64,000 bases of DNA from assembly GCA_934247115.1 (NCBI GenBank), contig CAKQIY010000003.1, positions 62,001 through 126,000 of the forward strand. The letters run 5' to 3'. A model generated the notes under the pieces. It was not told where the DNA came from. It was given only the letters and a program-made list of their open reading frames with translations, and did no database searches. Of the stretch, positions 8,801 through 18,290 are shown piece after piece. This DNA is from an uncultured Coprococcus sp. Lineage in GTDB: Bacteria > Bacillota > Clostridia > Lachnospirales > Lachnospiraceae. Numbering within the stretch: position 1 is the stretch's first letter; every line of letters starts with the position of its first letter. Both the position numbers and the translations under genes were made by a program.

Positions 8801-10948
8801 ATGATAAAAGTATTAGACCAGAATACAATAAACAAAATAGCTGCCGGTGAAGTAATAGAGAAGCCGAGTTCTGTCATCAAAGAGCTAGTAGAAAACTCTA
8901 TAGACTCAGGAGCCACAGCGGTAACTGTCGAGGTAAAGGGCAGCGGGCTTTCATTTCTCAGAGTAACTGACAACGGAGCAGGGATAAAGAAGGACGAGGT
9001 GAAGCTCGCATTTCTGAGACATGCAACAAGTAAGCTTATGACGGTTGAGGATCTGCTGAGCATATCGTCACTGGGTTTCAGAGGTGAGGCACTTGCCAGT
9101 ATTGCTGCGGTTGCCCAGGTTGAGATGATCACCAAGACCGCTGATGATGTGACCGGTCTCAGATACCAGATACATGGAGGTAAGGAGATATCCAGTGAGG
9201 AGATTGGTGCTCCAGGCGGAACAACCATCATAGTAAGGAATCTATTTTATAATACACCGGCGAGAAAGAAGTTCATGAAGACTGATCCCACAGAGATAAG
9301 CTATATATATGACCTAATATGCCGTATGTGTATGTCCCATCCTGAGATTTCGTTCAAGTTCATCGCAAATGGAACCGACAAGCTGTTCACATCCGGCAAT
9401 GGAAAACTGAGGGATATAATCTACCATATCTATGGAAGAGATATCACCTCCAATCTTCTTGAGATAAATGCTGAGAATGACTATATGAAGATCTCCGGAT
9501 ATATAGCAAGGCCTTGTATATCAAGGAGCAACAGATCTTTTGAGGGTTATTATGTAAATCACAGATATATTAAGAGTGCGGTGCTCACCAAAGCAATTGA
9601 GGATGCATTCAGAACGTTTGTCATGATCCACAAATTTCCTTTTACCGAGATCAATTTTCAGGTTAGACCTGATCTTCTCGATGTAAATGTACATCCAACC
9701 AAGATGGAGTTGAAATTTGCAAACGGTCAGGATATATACAGCTTCACATACAATGCCATAAGGGAGACTTTGTTACACAAAGAGCTCATACCAGATGTAG
9801 CACCGGGCAAGGATCCGAAGCCGGAGACATTTAAGCAGAGGGATGTTGGAAATGCACCGGAGGCATTCGAGAATAAAAGACGTGAGGAGATTGTCAGGAC
9901 GGAGGAACGTACTGTACCGCAGAGTCAGCCTGTTAATCCTGTTGCACCGCAGACGCAGCCTGAACAGCTTCGCCCGGCAGAACCACAGGCAAAGTCTGAA
10001 CAACTTCGCCCGGCGGAGACGCAGACATCATCACAGCCGGTCCGCCCGGTTATAGAAATCATAGATGAGACTAGCAGCTCAAACAATAAAGGATCAGACG
10101 TCATAGATAATAACAAGACGGAGAAGCCGGCAGGAAACTACATATATGCGGATAGAAATAATGATCTTGAGAGAGCTATAGTACAAAACAGGAATGTGGT
10201 AAACGAGAGCCCGGCATATACAGCTCCGGCACCAGCTAGACCTTCGGTCACAGCGGCGACACCAGACTCAACAGTATCTGCAGTTTCAGATGCAGCTTAT
10301 ATTGAGGAAGCCGGAAAAAAATATGTACAGCAGGATATGTTCCAGGAGAAGTTTCTGACAAAGGAGGCACGTGCTAAGCATAGACTCATAGGACAGCTGT
10401 TCAAGACATACTGGCTCATAGAGTATGACGGCAAGTTCTTCATAATGGATCAGCATGCTGCCCATGAGAAAGTCAAGTATGAGGAACTCATGGAGAATTA
10501 CAAAAATAAGAAGATATATTCACAGTATCTTATGCCTCCAGCGGTCGTTACACTCAGTGCTGCAGAGATAGAGTTTCTTCATGAGAACATGGATATGTTC
10601 GAGGCACTTGGATATCAGATAGAGAACTTTGGAGGCAGGGAGTTCAAACTTAACGCTGTACCTGACAACCTGTTTGGCCTTGATGGCAGAGAGCTTTTTA
10701 TAGACTTCATAGCTGATGCGAGCAGCAGTGCGAAAAAGGTTACCATAGACACATTTATACACAAGCTTTCCACTATGGCGTGTAAGGCTGCGATAAAGGG
10801 CAATACGGAGATAAGTTTCAAGGAGGCTGATGCACTTATAGATCAGCTCTTAAAGCTTGAAAACCCTTATACGTGTCCTCATGGCCGTCCAACAGTTATA
10901 TCCATGACTGAGTCGGAGATCGAGAAGAAATTTAAGCGTATAGTATAG
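8801..10948 (+). CDS. mutL: DNA mismatch repair endonuclease MutL
   Basis: Couples MutS to strand incision. The N-terminal GHKL ATPase shows ELVENSIDSGA, DNGAGIK, ATSKL and GFRGEAL within the first 95 residues. The C-terminal dimer domain carries the endonuclease motif DQHAAHEKVKYEE (pattern DQHA-x2-E-x4-E) and the metal-site motif CPHGRPT, so this is a nicking-type MutL as expected in a bacterium without MutH. The linker (residues ~345-500) is rich in Pro, Gln and Glu and contains an imperfect 12-residue repeat. GTG at 8798 is also in frame, but ATG at 8801 has better spacing (9 bases) from AAGGAG. Confidence 0.96.
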   Translation: MIKVLDQNTINKIAAGEVIEKPSSVIKELVENSIDSGATAVTVEVKGSGLSFLRVTDNGAGIKKDEVKLAFLRHATSKLMTVEDLLSISSLGFRGEALASIAAVAQVEMITKTADDVTGLRYQIHGGKEISSEEIGAPGGTTIIVRNLFYNTPARKKFMKTDPTEISYIYDLICRMCMSHPEISFKFIANGTDKLFTSGNGKLRDIIYHIYGRDITSNLLEINAENDYMKISGYIARPCISRSNRSFEGYYVNHRYIKSAVLTKAIEDAFRTFVMIHKFPFTEINFQVRPDLLDVNVHPTKMELKFANGQDIYSFTYNAIRETLLHKELIPDVAPGKDPKPETFKQRDVGNAPEAFENKRREEIVRTEERTVPQSQPVNPVAPQTQPEQLRPAEPQAKSEQLRPAETQTSSQPVRPVIEIIDETSSSNNKGSDVIDNNKTEKPAGNYIYADRNNDLERAIVQNRNVVNESPAYTAPAPARPSVTAATPDSTVSAVSDAAYIEEAGKKYVQQDMFQEKFLTKEARAKHRLIGQLFKTYWLIEYDGKFFIMDQHAAHEKVKYEELMENYKNKKIYSQYLMPPAVVTLSAAEIEFLHENMDMFEALGYQIENFGGREFKLNAVPDNLFGLDGRELFIDFIADASSSAKKVTIDTFIHKLSTMACKAAIKGNTEISFKEADALIDQLLKLENPYTCPHGRPTVISMTESEIEKKFKRIV
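9961..10018 (+). repeat. two imperfect 36-base-period repeats in the mutL linker
   Basis: A 22-base unit beginning TGAACAGCTTCGCCC at 9961-9982 recurs with three changes at 9997-10018, a 36-base (12-codon) period. It encodes EQLRPAE twice, separated by a Pro/Gln spacer. It lies in the disordered linker between the ATPase and endonuclease domains and keeps the reading frame, so it looks like a local duplication rather than a functional site. Confidence 0.7.
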
Positions 10949-10959
10949 GAGATAACAGG

Positions 10960-11916
10960 ATGGATAAGAATATGAAACCACTGATAATCCTGACAGGCCC
11001 AACGGCTGTCGGCAAGACGGCGCTGTCCATAGGGCTGGCAAAGGCGGCGGACGGCGAGATCATATCCGCAGATTCTATGCAGGTATATAGAAAGATGAAT
11101 ATTGGAACGGCGAAGATAGAACCGGAGGAGATGCAGGGGGTAAGGCATCATCTGATAGATATTCTGGATCCGTCAGAAGAGTTCAACGTTGTGCTTTTCA
11201 AGAAATATGCTCTTCGTGCTATGGAGGATATATATTCCCGCGGAAAAATACCGATCGTAGTAGGTGGTACTGGTTTCTATATCCAGGCGCTTCTGTATGA
11301 TATAGATTTTGAGGAAAATGATAATGATATGTCATACAGGGAAAAGCTGCAGAACCTTGCAGATACCCATGGCAAGACATTTCTTCATGACATGCTTGCA
11401 GAAGTCGACCATGAATCCGCTGAAAAGATACATGAGAATAATGTAAAAAGAGTGATACGGGCTCTTGAATTTTATAAAAAAACAGGTATGAAGATATCTG
11501 AACACAACGAGACTGAGTCGCAGAAGAAGTCACCATATAATTTTGAATATTTTGTGTTAAATGATGACAGGCAGAAATTATATGATAGAATAGACAGACG
11601 GATCGATATCATGCTTGAGGCAGGACTTCTGGATGAAGTAAAGTCGCTTGTGGATGATGGCTACAGCAGAGAGCTTGTGTCCATGCAGGGACTTGGCTAC
11701 AAAGAGATCATCGATTATATTCAGGGCAGATGCACTCTTGAGGATGCAGTATACACACTCAAGAGGGATACAAGACATTTTGCCAAGAGACAGATCACAT
11801 GGTTCAAGAGGGAGAAGTATGTGACCTGGGTTGATAAAAGTGAGTATAACAGCGAGGCAGATATATTGTTCTATATGTTGGACAGGCTTCGCGAAAAGGA
11901 GATTATACAGAGATGA
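10960..11916 (+). CDS. miaA: tRNA dimethylallyltransferase
   Basis: Transfers the dimethylallyl group to A37 of tRNAs reading UNN codons, giving the substrate of MiaB. The P-loop LTGPTAVGKTALSIGLA lies near residues 10-26, followed by the tRNA/DMAPP motif ADSMQVYRKMNIGTAK near 42-57 and VVGGTGFYIQALL near 97. The C-terminal stretch RDTRHFAKRQITWFKRE is the usual tRNA-contact region. The 318-residue length is typical. It follows mutL by 11 bases, and its stop overlaps the next start in an ATGA junction. Confidence 0.97.
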   Translation: MDKNMKPLIILTGPTAVGKTALSIGLAKAADGEIISADSMQVYRKMNIGTAKIEPEEMQGVRHHLIDILDPSEEFNVVLFKKYALRAMEDIYSRGKIPIVVGGTGFYIQALLYDIDFEENDNDMSYREKLQNLADTHGKTFLHDMLAEVDHESAEKIHENNVKRVIRALEFYKKTGMKISEHNETESQKKSPYNFEYFVLNDDRQKLYDRIDRRIDIMLEAGLLDEVKSLVDDGYSRELVSMQGLGYKEIIDYIQGRCTLEDAVYTLKRDTRHFAKRQITWFKREKYVTWVDKSEYNSEADILFYMLDRLREKEIIQR

Positions 11917-13199
11917 AAGATATGTTAAAGGATTACTACAGATCACTGAATGTGGATGAAAAGTTATTTGAGTACTGCAACAGTGTAGAGGAGAAGCTTA
12001 AGGACAGATTCGCAGCAATTGATGCCGTGAGTGAGATCAACCAGCTCAAGGTCCTGAAGGCCATGCAGGACAACAGATTGTCCGAGGCGCATTTTGCCGG
12101 CTCTTCAGGCTATGGCTATACAGATGACGGAAGAGATGCCCTTGAGAGGATATATGCAGATGTATTCCACACGGAAGATGCTCTTGTCAGAACACAGATA
12201 GTGTGCGGAACCCATGCACTCTGCACGGCCATGTTTGGTAATCTGCGTCCGGGAGATGAAATCCTTGCCATAGCAGGAAAACCATATGACACACTGGATG
12301 AGATCATAGGCATCCGTGAGTCCAGGGGGTCACTTGCAGAGTATGGTGTCACATATGCCCAGGTAGATCTGCTGCCGAATGGGGACTTTGACATTGACGG
12401 AATAAAGAATGCGATCAATAGCCGCACAAGACTTGTGGAGATACAGAGATCTAAGGGATATGCTGTCAGAAAGACACTGTCTGTACAGCAGATTGGAGAG
12501 GCCATAAAGACGGTCAAGAGTGTAAATCCTGATATCATATGTATGGTAGATAACTGTTACGGAGAATTTGTACAGGATATAGAGCCGTCGGATGTTGGGG
12601 CTGATCTGGTAGTCGGCTCTCTTATCAAGAATCCGGGAGGCGGACTTGCACCGATAGGAGGTTATATATGCGGTAAGAAGGAGTATGTGGAGAATGCTTC
12701 ATACAGACTTACGACTCCGGGACTAGGCAAGGAGGTTGGTGCCTCACTTGGCAATACAAAGGCTCTCACACAGGGACTTTTTATGGCACCAACGGTTACT
12801 GCCAGTGCACTTAAGGGTGCGATATTTGCAGCAAATGTATACGAGGGACTGGGCTTCAAGGCTGTTCCTGACAGCACAGAGGACAGGTACGATATTATTC
12901 AGGCTGTTGAGCTTCAGACTCCAGAGAGAGTTGTAGCTTTCTGTGAGGGAATCCAGGCTGCAGCGCCGGTCGACAGTTATGTAAGACCTGAGCCATGGGA
13001 TATGCCTGGTTATGATTCACCTGTCATCATGGCCGCTGGAGCATTTGTGTCTGGTTCATCCATTGAGCTTTCGGCTGATGCGCCTATGCGTCCACCTTAT
13101 GCGGTATATTTTCAAGGGGGACTTACATATCCCCATGCCAAGTACGGCATAATAATGTCATTACAGAAAATGGTAGAAAAAAACCTTATAGTATGGTAA
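11913..13199 (+). CDS. methionine gamma-lyase family (YnbB/'aluminium resistance') PLP protein
   Basis: A 428-residue fold-type-I PLP enzyme of the Met_gamma_lyase family (PF06838), which often follows miaA in Firmicutes. The PLP-lysine is expected in VVGSLIKNPGGG near residue 238, with the Schiff-base aspartate upstream in MVDNCYGE. The N-terminal block SEAHFAGSSGYGYTDDGRD near residues 55-75 is diagnostic for the family. The in vivo substrate is uncertain, and the historical name 'aluminium resistance protein' should not be taken as function. Its start overlaps miaA by 4 bases. Confidence 0.88.
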   Translation: MKDMLKDYYRSLNVDEKLFEYCNSVEEKLKDRFAAIDAVSEINQLKVLKAMQDNRLSEAHFAGSSGYGYTDDGRDALERIYADVFHTEDALVRTQIVCGTHALCTAMFGNLRPGDEILAIAGKPYDTLDEIIGIRESRGSLAEYGVTYAQVDLLPNGDFDIDGIKNAINSRTRLVEIQRSKGYAVRKTLSVQQIGEAIKTVKSVNPDIICMVDNCYGEFVQDIEPSDVGADLVVGSLIKNPGGGLAPIGGYICGKKEYVENASYRLTTPGLGKEVGASLGNTKALTQGLFMAPTVTASALKGAIFAANVYEGLGFKAVPDSTEDRYDIIQAVELQTPERVVAFCEGIQAAAPVDSYVRPEPWDMPGYDSPVIMAAGAFVSGSSIELSADAPMRPPYAVYFQGGLTYPHAKYGIIMSLQKMVEKNLIVW

Positions 13200-13265
13200 A
13201 TTAATAAGTTGGTCACAGCTGACCAATATATATTCTGTGCGCTTGGAGAGGCGTGAGGAGGATAT

Positions 13266-14012
13266 ATGAGAAATGCAACAAAGACAGAAACAACGCCGGC
13301 AGTTACAAGGATCTGTATGAAGGAGATGTCGGAGACAGAGAGGCCATATGAGAAGGCTTACAGATATGGAGCTTCAACGCTGTCAGACGCGGAGCTTTTA
13401 TCGGTCATACTCAGGACAGGAAGCAGAAAGGCAAATGCACTTTCAACGGCCTACAGGATACTTGACGCTCATCCTGTGCATAAGGGCATAGTCGGGTTGA
13501 ATTATCTGACACTGAAAGATCTTGAGGATATTGATGGAGTTGGCAGGGTTAAAGCTATCCAGATGAAATGTCTGGCTGAGATCTCCAGGAGAATGTCGCG
13601 TGCTGTCCACAAACCATTTATCTCTTTTCAGTCTCCACAGAGTATTGCAGATTATTATATGGAAAAAACGAGATATCTCGAGAAAGAGTATGTGTACATG
13701 CTTATGTTTGACTCTAAGCATAAGCTTATAAAGGATGTGAGGATATCTGAGGGAACAATCAATTCATCCTTGCTGTCACCCAGAGAGGTATTCGTGGAGG
13801 CGCTCAGGTATGATGCGGTATTTATAATACTTATCCATAATCATCCATCTGGTGATCCTACGCCAAGCATTCAGGATATAGATATAACCAATCGCATATA
13901 TGATGCAGGAATGTTGATTGGTATAAATCTGTCTGATCACATCATATTGGGAAACAACTGTTATGTAAGTTTAGCCGAACGAGGTATATTTGATGAAACG
14001 AAGAAGAAATAG
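13266..14012 (+). CDS. radC: RadC family protein (JAB/MPN domain)
   Basis: A 248-residue protein with an N-terminal helix-hairpin-helix region (LKDLEDIDGVGRVKAIQMKC near residue 80-100) and a C-terminal MPN/JAB metalloprotease-like domain with the metal motif HNHPSGDPTPS followed by D (JAMM pattern H-x-H-x7-S-x2-D). Classic radC phenotypes have been disputed, so I do not claim a repair role. As in many Firmicutes it stands directly upstream of the mreC cell-shape genes; its end overlaps mreC by 20 bases. AGGAGG at about 13256-13261 precedes the ATG. Confidence 0.92.
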   Translation: MRNATKTETTPAVTRICMKEMSETERPYEKAYRYGASTLSDAELLSVILRTGSRKANALSTAYRILDAHPVHKGIVGLNYLTLKDLEDIDGVGRVKAIQMKCLAEISRRMSRAVHKPFISFQSPQSIADYYMEKTRYLEKEYVYMLMFDSKHKLIKDVRISEGTINSSLLSPREVFVEALRYDAVFIILIHNHPSGDPTPSIQDIDITNRIYDAGMLIGINLSDHIILGNNCYVSLAERGIFDETKKK

Positions 14013-14859
14013 AAATAGAAAAAGAATAGAGATATCACCCAGATATTTTCTACTTGGGCTCACAGGCCTGTGTGTTATATTGATGCTCATGTCGCTGTTT
14101 GCAGGTGGAATATTCGCACCAGTGAGAGATTTCACCAATATGTTTGTACAACCCATGCAAAAAGGTGTCAATACCATAGGCAGGTGGGTACAGAGCAAGA
14201 CGGATGCTTTTCAGAATTATGATGCACTGCTTAAGGAGAATGAAAATCTGAAGCAGCAGCTTGAGGATAGCCAGAAGCGCATAGCTGAGTACCAACAGGA
14301 TTCTTATGAACTGGAGAGGCTTCAGGCTCTCTACGAGCTTGACGCCCAATATTCCGATTACAAAAAGACTGCTGCCAGAGTAATTTCCAAGGATACCGGA
14401 GGCTGGTTTGATGTGTTCTATGTAGATAAGGGCACTGATGACGGAATCAAAGAGGGCTGTAATGTAATGTATGGCAATGGCCTGTGTGGTATTGTAACTG
14501 AAGCAGGAAAAGATTATGCGAAGATAAGATCCATTATAGATGATACCTCCAATGTAAATGGTATGATTCTGCCATCGGAGGCTATATGTAATGTTGAAGG
14601 AAGCGTCAATAATTATAATGATGGTTATCTCGTAGCAGAGAACATAGATAAGGATGCAGATGTAAGTGTCGGTGACCAGGTAGTGACATCGTATGTGTCC
14701 AGCAAATATCTGTCGGGACTGAATATCGGCTATGTAACCAGGATAGATGAAGATTCCAATAACCTGACAAAGACGGCATATATAACCCCTGCCTGTGATT
14801 TCTCAAGGATACATGAGGTTCTGGTGATCCTTGAAACCAAGAAAACAGTGACAGAGTGA
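13993..14859 (+). CDS. mreC: rod shape-determining protein MreC
   Basis: Scaffolds the elongation machinery outside the membrane. A very basic cytosolic start is followed by one membrane segment (LLGLTGLCVILMLMSLFA, about residues 19-36), a coiled coil (about 70-110, ENLKQQLEDSQKRIAEYQQ) and the two beta-barrel domains. An upstream in-frame TTG at 13990 is possible, but the adjacent ATG at 13993 fits GAGG at 13981. It overlaps radC by 20 bases and is followed by mreD after 24 bases. Confidence 0.93.
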   Translation: MKRRRNRNRKRIEISPRYFLLGLTGLCVILMLMSLFAGGIFAPVRDFTNMFVQPMQKGVNTIGRWVQSKTDAFQNYDALLKENENLKQQLEDSQKRIAEYQQDSYELERLQALYELDAQYSDYKKTAARVISKDTGGWFDVFYVDKGTDDGIKEGCNVMYGNGLCGIVTEAGKDYAKIRSIIDDTSNVNGMILPSEAICNVEGSVNNYNDGYLVAENIDKDADVSVGDQVVTSYVSSKYLSGLNIGYVTRIDEDSNNLTKTAYITPACDFSRIHEVLVILETKKTVTE

Positions 14860-14883
14860 TCAATTTCGAAGAAGGTAACATAA

Positions 14884-15393
14884 TTGAGAAGAGTAATAAC
14901 ATTAGGAATTTTAATAATAATATGTTTTGTGCTGCAGTCAGCGCTCTTTCCTTTCATAGAAGTGGCCGGTGCATCACCCAACCTGCTCCTCATCCTCACG
15001 GCATCATTTGGACTCATGCGAGGAAGACGTGAAGGTATGCTGGTGGGGCTTTTCTGCGGTTTTTTCTATGACCTTTACTTCGGATTCGCGGTAGGTCCAT
15101 TTATGATCGTATATATGCTCATAGGCTACTGTAATGGTTTCTTTCACAGACTGTATCTTGTGGAGGATGTTCTCCTGCCTATCATCATCATAACACTTGA
15201 TGATTTTATATTTAATTTTATTACATTTATAATATTCTTTGTTATGCGTAACAGATTGAGCTTTGGTCTGTATATGAAGGATATAATTCTGCCTGAGATG
15301 ATATATACAGCCATATTGACAATGATTGTTTTCAAGTTTTTTGTATTCGTCAACAAACGACTGAAGCGTGCCGAAAAAGGAAGTGAGACATAA
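14884..15393 (+). CDS. mreD: rod shape-determining protein MreD
   Basis: A small 169-residue integral membrane protein with four to five hydrophobic segments and the family pattern FPFIEVAGASPNLLLI near the N-terminus. The start is TTG, supported by GAAGG about 9 bases upstream and by the absence of an earlier usable ATG. Works with MreC, PBP2 and RodA in lateral wall growth. Its TAA overlaps the ATG of the PBP2 gene by one base (TAATG), which indicates translational coupling. Confidence 0.9.
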   Translation: MRRVITLGILIIICFVLQSALFPFIEVAGASPNLLLILTASFGLMRGRREGMLVGLFCGFFYDLYFGFAVGPFMIVYMLIGYCNGFFHRLYLVEDVLLPIIIITLDDFIFNFITFIIFFVMRNRLSFGLYMKDIILPEMIYTAILTMIVFKFFVFVNKRLKRAEKGSET

Positions 15394-18230
15394 TGATCAG
15401 AGATATATTAGAGATAGTCAAGGACTTTATTATTGATAAATTAAAGAGCAGGATTTTTTATGTCACATTATTTTTCCTGTGTTTATTCGGCGTGCTTGTG
15501 TACAGGCTGTTTAATCTACAGATTGTAAATGGTGAGAAGTATCAGTCAAACTTCCAGTACAAGTCACTTAAAACAGTGTCCGTAAAGGCGACCAGGGGCA
15601 AGATATATGACTGTAATGGCAAGCTTCTTGCGTACAATGAGTCCTCATACAATCTGAGCTTTACAAGCAATGCAGATCTGACCGAGGCGGCACAGAAGAA
15701 GAATCTCACAGTCAACGAACTTAGGAATGAGATTGTGTACAAGACAATCCTCATACTTGAACAGAATGGTGACAGTTTGTCAGTTGAGCTTCCTATAAAA
15801 CTGGATTCAAAGGGAAATATGAAGTTCACCATAAGTGGTGCACAGCTCAACACATTCTACATGAATGTATATGGAGCAAGTTCGGTGGATGATCTCAAAG
15901 ATGAAGAAAAGAATGCCACCGCCAGAGAAGTATTTGATTATATGAGAAGTGATGAGTTGTTCAATGTATCTGAAACATATTCAGATGCCTATGTACTCAA
16001 GATACTTGCGGTGAGATATGAGGTATGGCTTAACAGATATCAGCAGTACATGACGGTTGACATTGCCAATAACATAAGTCAGGAGAGCTATGCGGCCATA
16101 ACAGAGAATATGGATACTCTGCTGGGAATGGATGTAAGCATAGAATCTAATCGTGTATACAATGATGCACTTTATTTTGCACATATTATAGGATATATAG
16201 GAAATATATCCAACGAGGAGATGGAGGATTATAACTCAAAGCTTGACGATGACCAGAAGTACAGTGCCAACGACATGGTTGGAAAACTTGGTCTTGAACA
16301 GTCCTATGAGGATCAGCTTAGAGGTACTGATGGCTCGCAGAAGATGTACGTGGATAACATGGGTAAAGTCCTTGAGGTAATAGAACAGACTGACTCCGTT
16401 GCGGGCAATGACATATATCTGACCCTTGATTCAGATCTTCAGAAGTATTGTTACAATGCAATTGAAAAGGAGCTGTCATCAATCATCCTTACAAACCTCA
16501 AGAATGTTGCGACATCAACGGAAAAGGATGATATACCTATAACAGATGTATATGCAGCTTTCTTTGACAATAACATCATAGATATAAAAGCCTTGAACGC
16601 TGCAAATGCAACAGACAATGAGAAGAATGTATACAATACATTTGTGTCGAGCAAGGAATATACTCTGAATAACCTTTCGGATATACTGAAAAACAGTCAT
16701 ACCGAGTTGTACAACTTGTCCGATCAGTACAAGGATTATATGGAGTTTATCTGTGAGACATTGAGCTCCAAGGGTATATATGACAGCAGTGCAGTCGACA
16801 AGGAGAGCACAACCTACAACGATTATATCAATGATAAGATATCACTTTATGAGTACCTTAAGTACTGTATAAGTCAGGGCGTTATAAAGCTTGATGATAT
16901 AGAGACTGTCAGTGATTATTATGATACTGATGAGGTATATGATGTCATTGTCGATTATGTTCTCAAAGAATTTGAAGATGACTCTGATTTCGACAAACGT
17001 ATATTCAAATATATGATATTATCAGGGGAAATAACAGGTTCCCAGGTAATATACCTGTTATACGACCAAGGAGTCCTTAATAGTACAACAGACGAAGATT
17101 ATGACACATTTGCGTCAGGCGTTATAAGCAGCTATGAATTCATATATAGAAAAATCAAGAAGCTGGAGATAACACCGGCAATGCTGGCTCTTGACCCTTG
17201 TTCGGGTTCTGCAGTTGTAACTGATCCCGCAACCGGTGCTGTAAAGGCCATGGCGACATATCCAAGCTACGATAATAACAAGCTTACAAATGTTATTGAT
17301 CCGGATTATTATGATAAGATCACGTCAGATAAGACTACGCCTATGTATAATCGTGCAACAATGCAGCGAACCGCACCTGGATCTACTTATAAGATGCTTA
17401 TAGCAGCTGCCGGACTTCAGGAGGGGGTGATCAATGTTGGCTCGGTTATAACAGATTATGGTACGTTCTCCAAGATAACTCCATCACCGGCCTGCTGGCT
17501 GAGAAGTGGCCATGGAACACTGGGACTTGCAGAAGCTATAGAGGTTTCCTGTAATGGATTCTTCTATGAGGTTGGTTATGAGCTTGCTACGGATTCCAAG
17601 GGCGTGTACCAGGATGCACAGGGTATAGATAAGATACAGAAGTACGCTTCGATGTTTGGACTTGACAGAAAATCGGGAGTTGAGATCGAAGAGATGGATC
17701 CTCATGTATCAGATACTGATGCTGTACGATCATCAATTGGTCAGGGTACCAACAACTATGCTCCTGTACAGCTTGCCAGATATGTTACCACAATTGCAAA
17801 TGAGGGTAACTGTTATGATCTGACCCTCATTAATTCGATCAAGGACGTTGATGGCAGACTGATATATGAGAAAGATAATGTAGCAGTCAACAAGGTAGAG
17901 CTGACAGACAGTCAGTGGGCTGTCATCAAACAAGGTATGAGACAGATGGTAAGTCAGCATACCAGCCAGTCAGCAGTTATCAATCAGATAAATGTTGCTG
18001 TAGCCGGTAAGACGGGTACTGCGGAGGAGGATACGACAAGGCCGGATCATGCGTTATTTGTATCATTTGCGCCTTATGAGAATCCTGAGGTCAGTGTGAC
18101 ATGTGTAATACCACATGGTTATACATCGGGTAATGCAGAGGAACTTGCGGGACTGATATATGCATATATGTATGATCCTGAGAAACTTGATACCCTTGAT
18201 ATCACCGGTAATAACCAGATATCAGATTAA
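15393..18230 (+). CDS. mrdA: penicillin-binding protein 2 (class B PBP, elongasome transpeptidase) with large insertion
   Basis: Cross-links peptidoglycan during elongation, with RodA as the expected glycosyltransferase. One membrane segment near residues 22-45 is followed by the pedestal domain (ATRGKIYDCNGKLLAYNE near 62-80) and the transpeptidase with active-site S664-TY-K667, S719-C-N721 and K873-TGT. At 945 residues it is ~230-300 longer than B. subtilis PbpA or E. coli PBP2. The extra sequence is a mostly acidic, Tyr/Asp-rich block around residues 370-600, just before SGSAVVTDPATGAVKAM. It starts on the mreD stop. Confidence 0.94.
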   Translation: MIRDILEIVKDFIIDKLKSRIFYVTLFFLCLFGVLVYRLFNLQIVNGEKYQSNFQYKSLKTVSVKATRGKIYDCNGKLLAYNESSYNLSFTSNADLTEAAQKKNLTVNELRNEIVYKTILILEQNGDSLSVELPIKLDSKGNMKFTISGAQLNTFYMNVYGASSVDDLKDEEKNATAREVFDYMRSDELFNVSETYSDAYVLKILAVRYEVWLNRYQQYMTVDIANNISQESYAAITENMDTLLGMDVSIESNRVYNDALYFAHIIGYIGNISNEEMEDYNSKLDDDQKYSANDMVGKLGLEQSYEDQLRGTDGSQKMYVDNMGKVLEVIEQTDSVAGNDIYLTLDSDLQKYCYNAIEKELSSIILTNLKNVATSTEKDDIPITDVYAAFFDNNIIDIKALNAANATDNEKNVYNTFVSSKEYTLNNLSDILKNSHTELYNLSDQYKDYMEFICETLSSKGIYDSSAVDKESTTYNDYINDKISLYEYLKYCISQGVIKLDDIETVSDYYDTDEVYDVIVDYVLKEFEDDSDFDKRIFKYMILSGEITGSQVIYLLYDQGVLNSTTDEDYDTFASGVISSYEFIYRKIKKLEITPAMLALDPCSGSAVVTDPATGAVKAMATYPSYDNNKLTNVIDPDYYDKITSDKTTPMYNRATMQRTAPGSTYKMLIAAAGLQEGVINVGSVITDYGTFSKITPSPACWLRSGHGTLGLAEAIEVSCNGFFYEVGYELATDSKGVYQDAQGIDKIQKYASMFGLDRKSGVEIEEMDPHVSDTDAVRSSIGQGTNNYAPVQLARYVTTIANEGNCYDLTLINSIKDVDGRLIYEKDNVAVNKVELTDSQWAVIKQGMRQMVSQHTSQSAVINQINVAVAGKTGTAEEDTTRPDHALFVSFAPYENPEVSVTCVIPHGYTSGNAEELAGLIYAYMYDPEKLDTLDITGNNQISD

Positions 18231-18290
18231 TGTGCCTAAGATATATCACAGAACCTGTGAGTAACTATTGCTGAGACAGGAGCAGATGAT

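Noticed and set aside
13209..13226. TTGGTC/GACCAA stem between the methionine gamma-lyase-like gene and radC as a terminator
   Set aside because: Only six base pairs and no T run; too weak to call.
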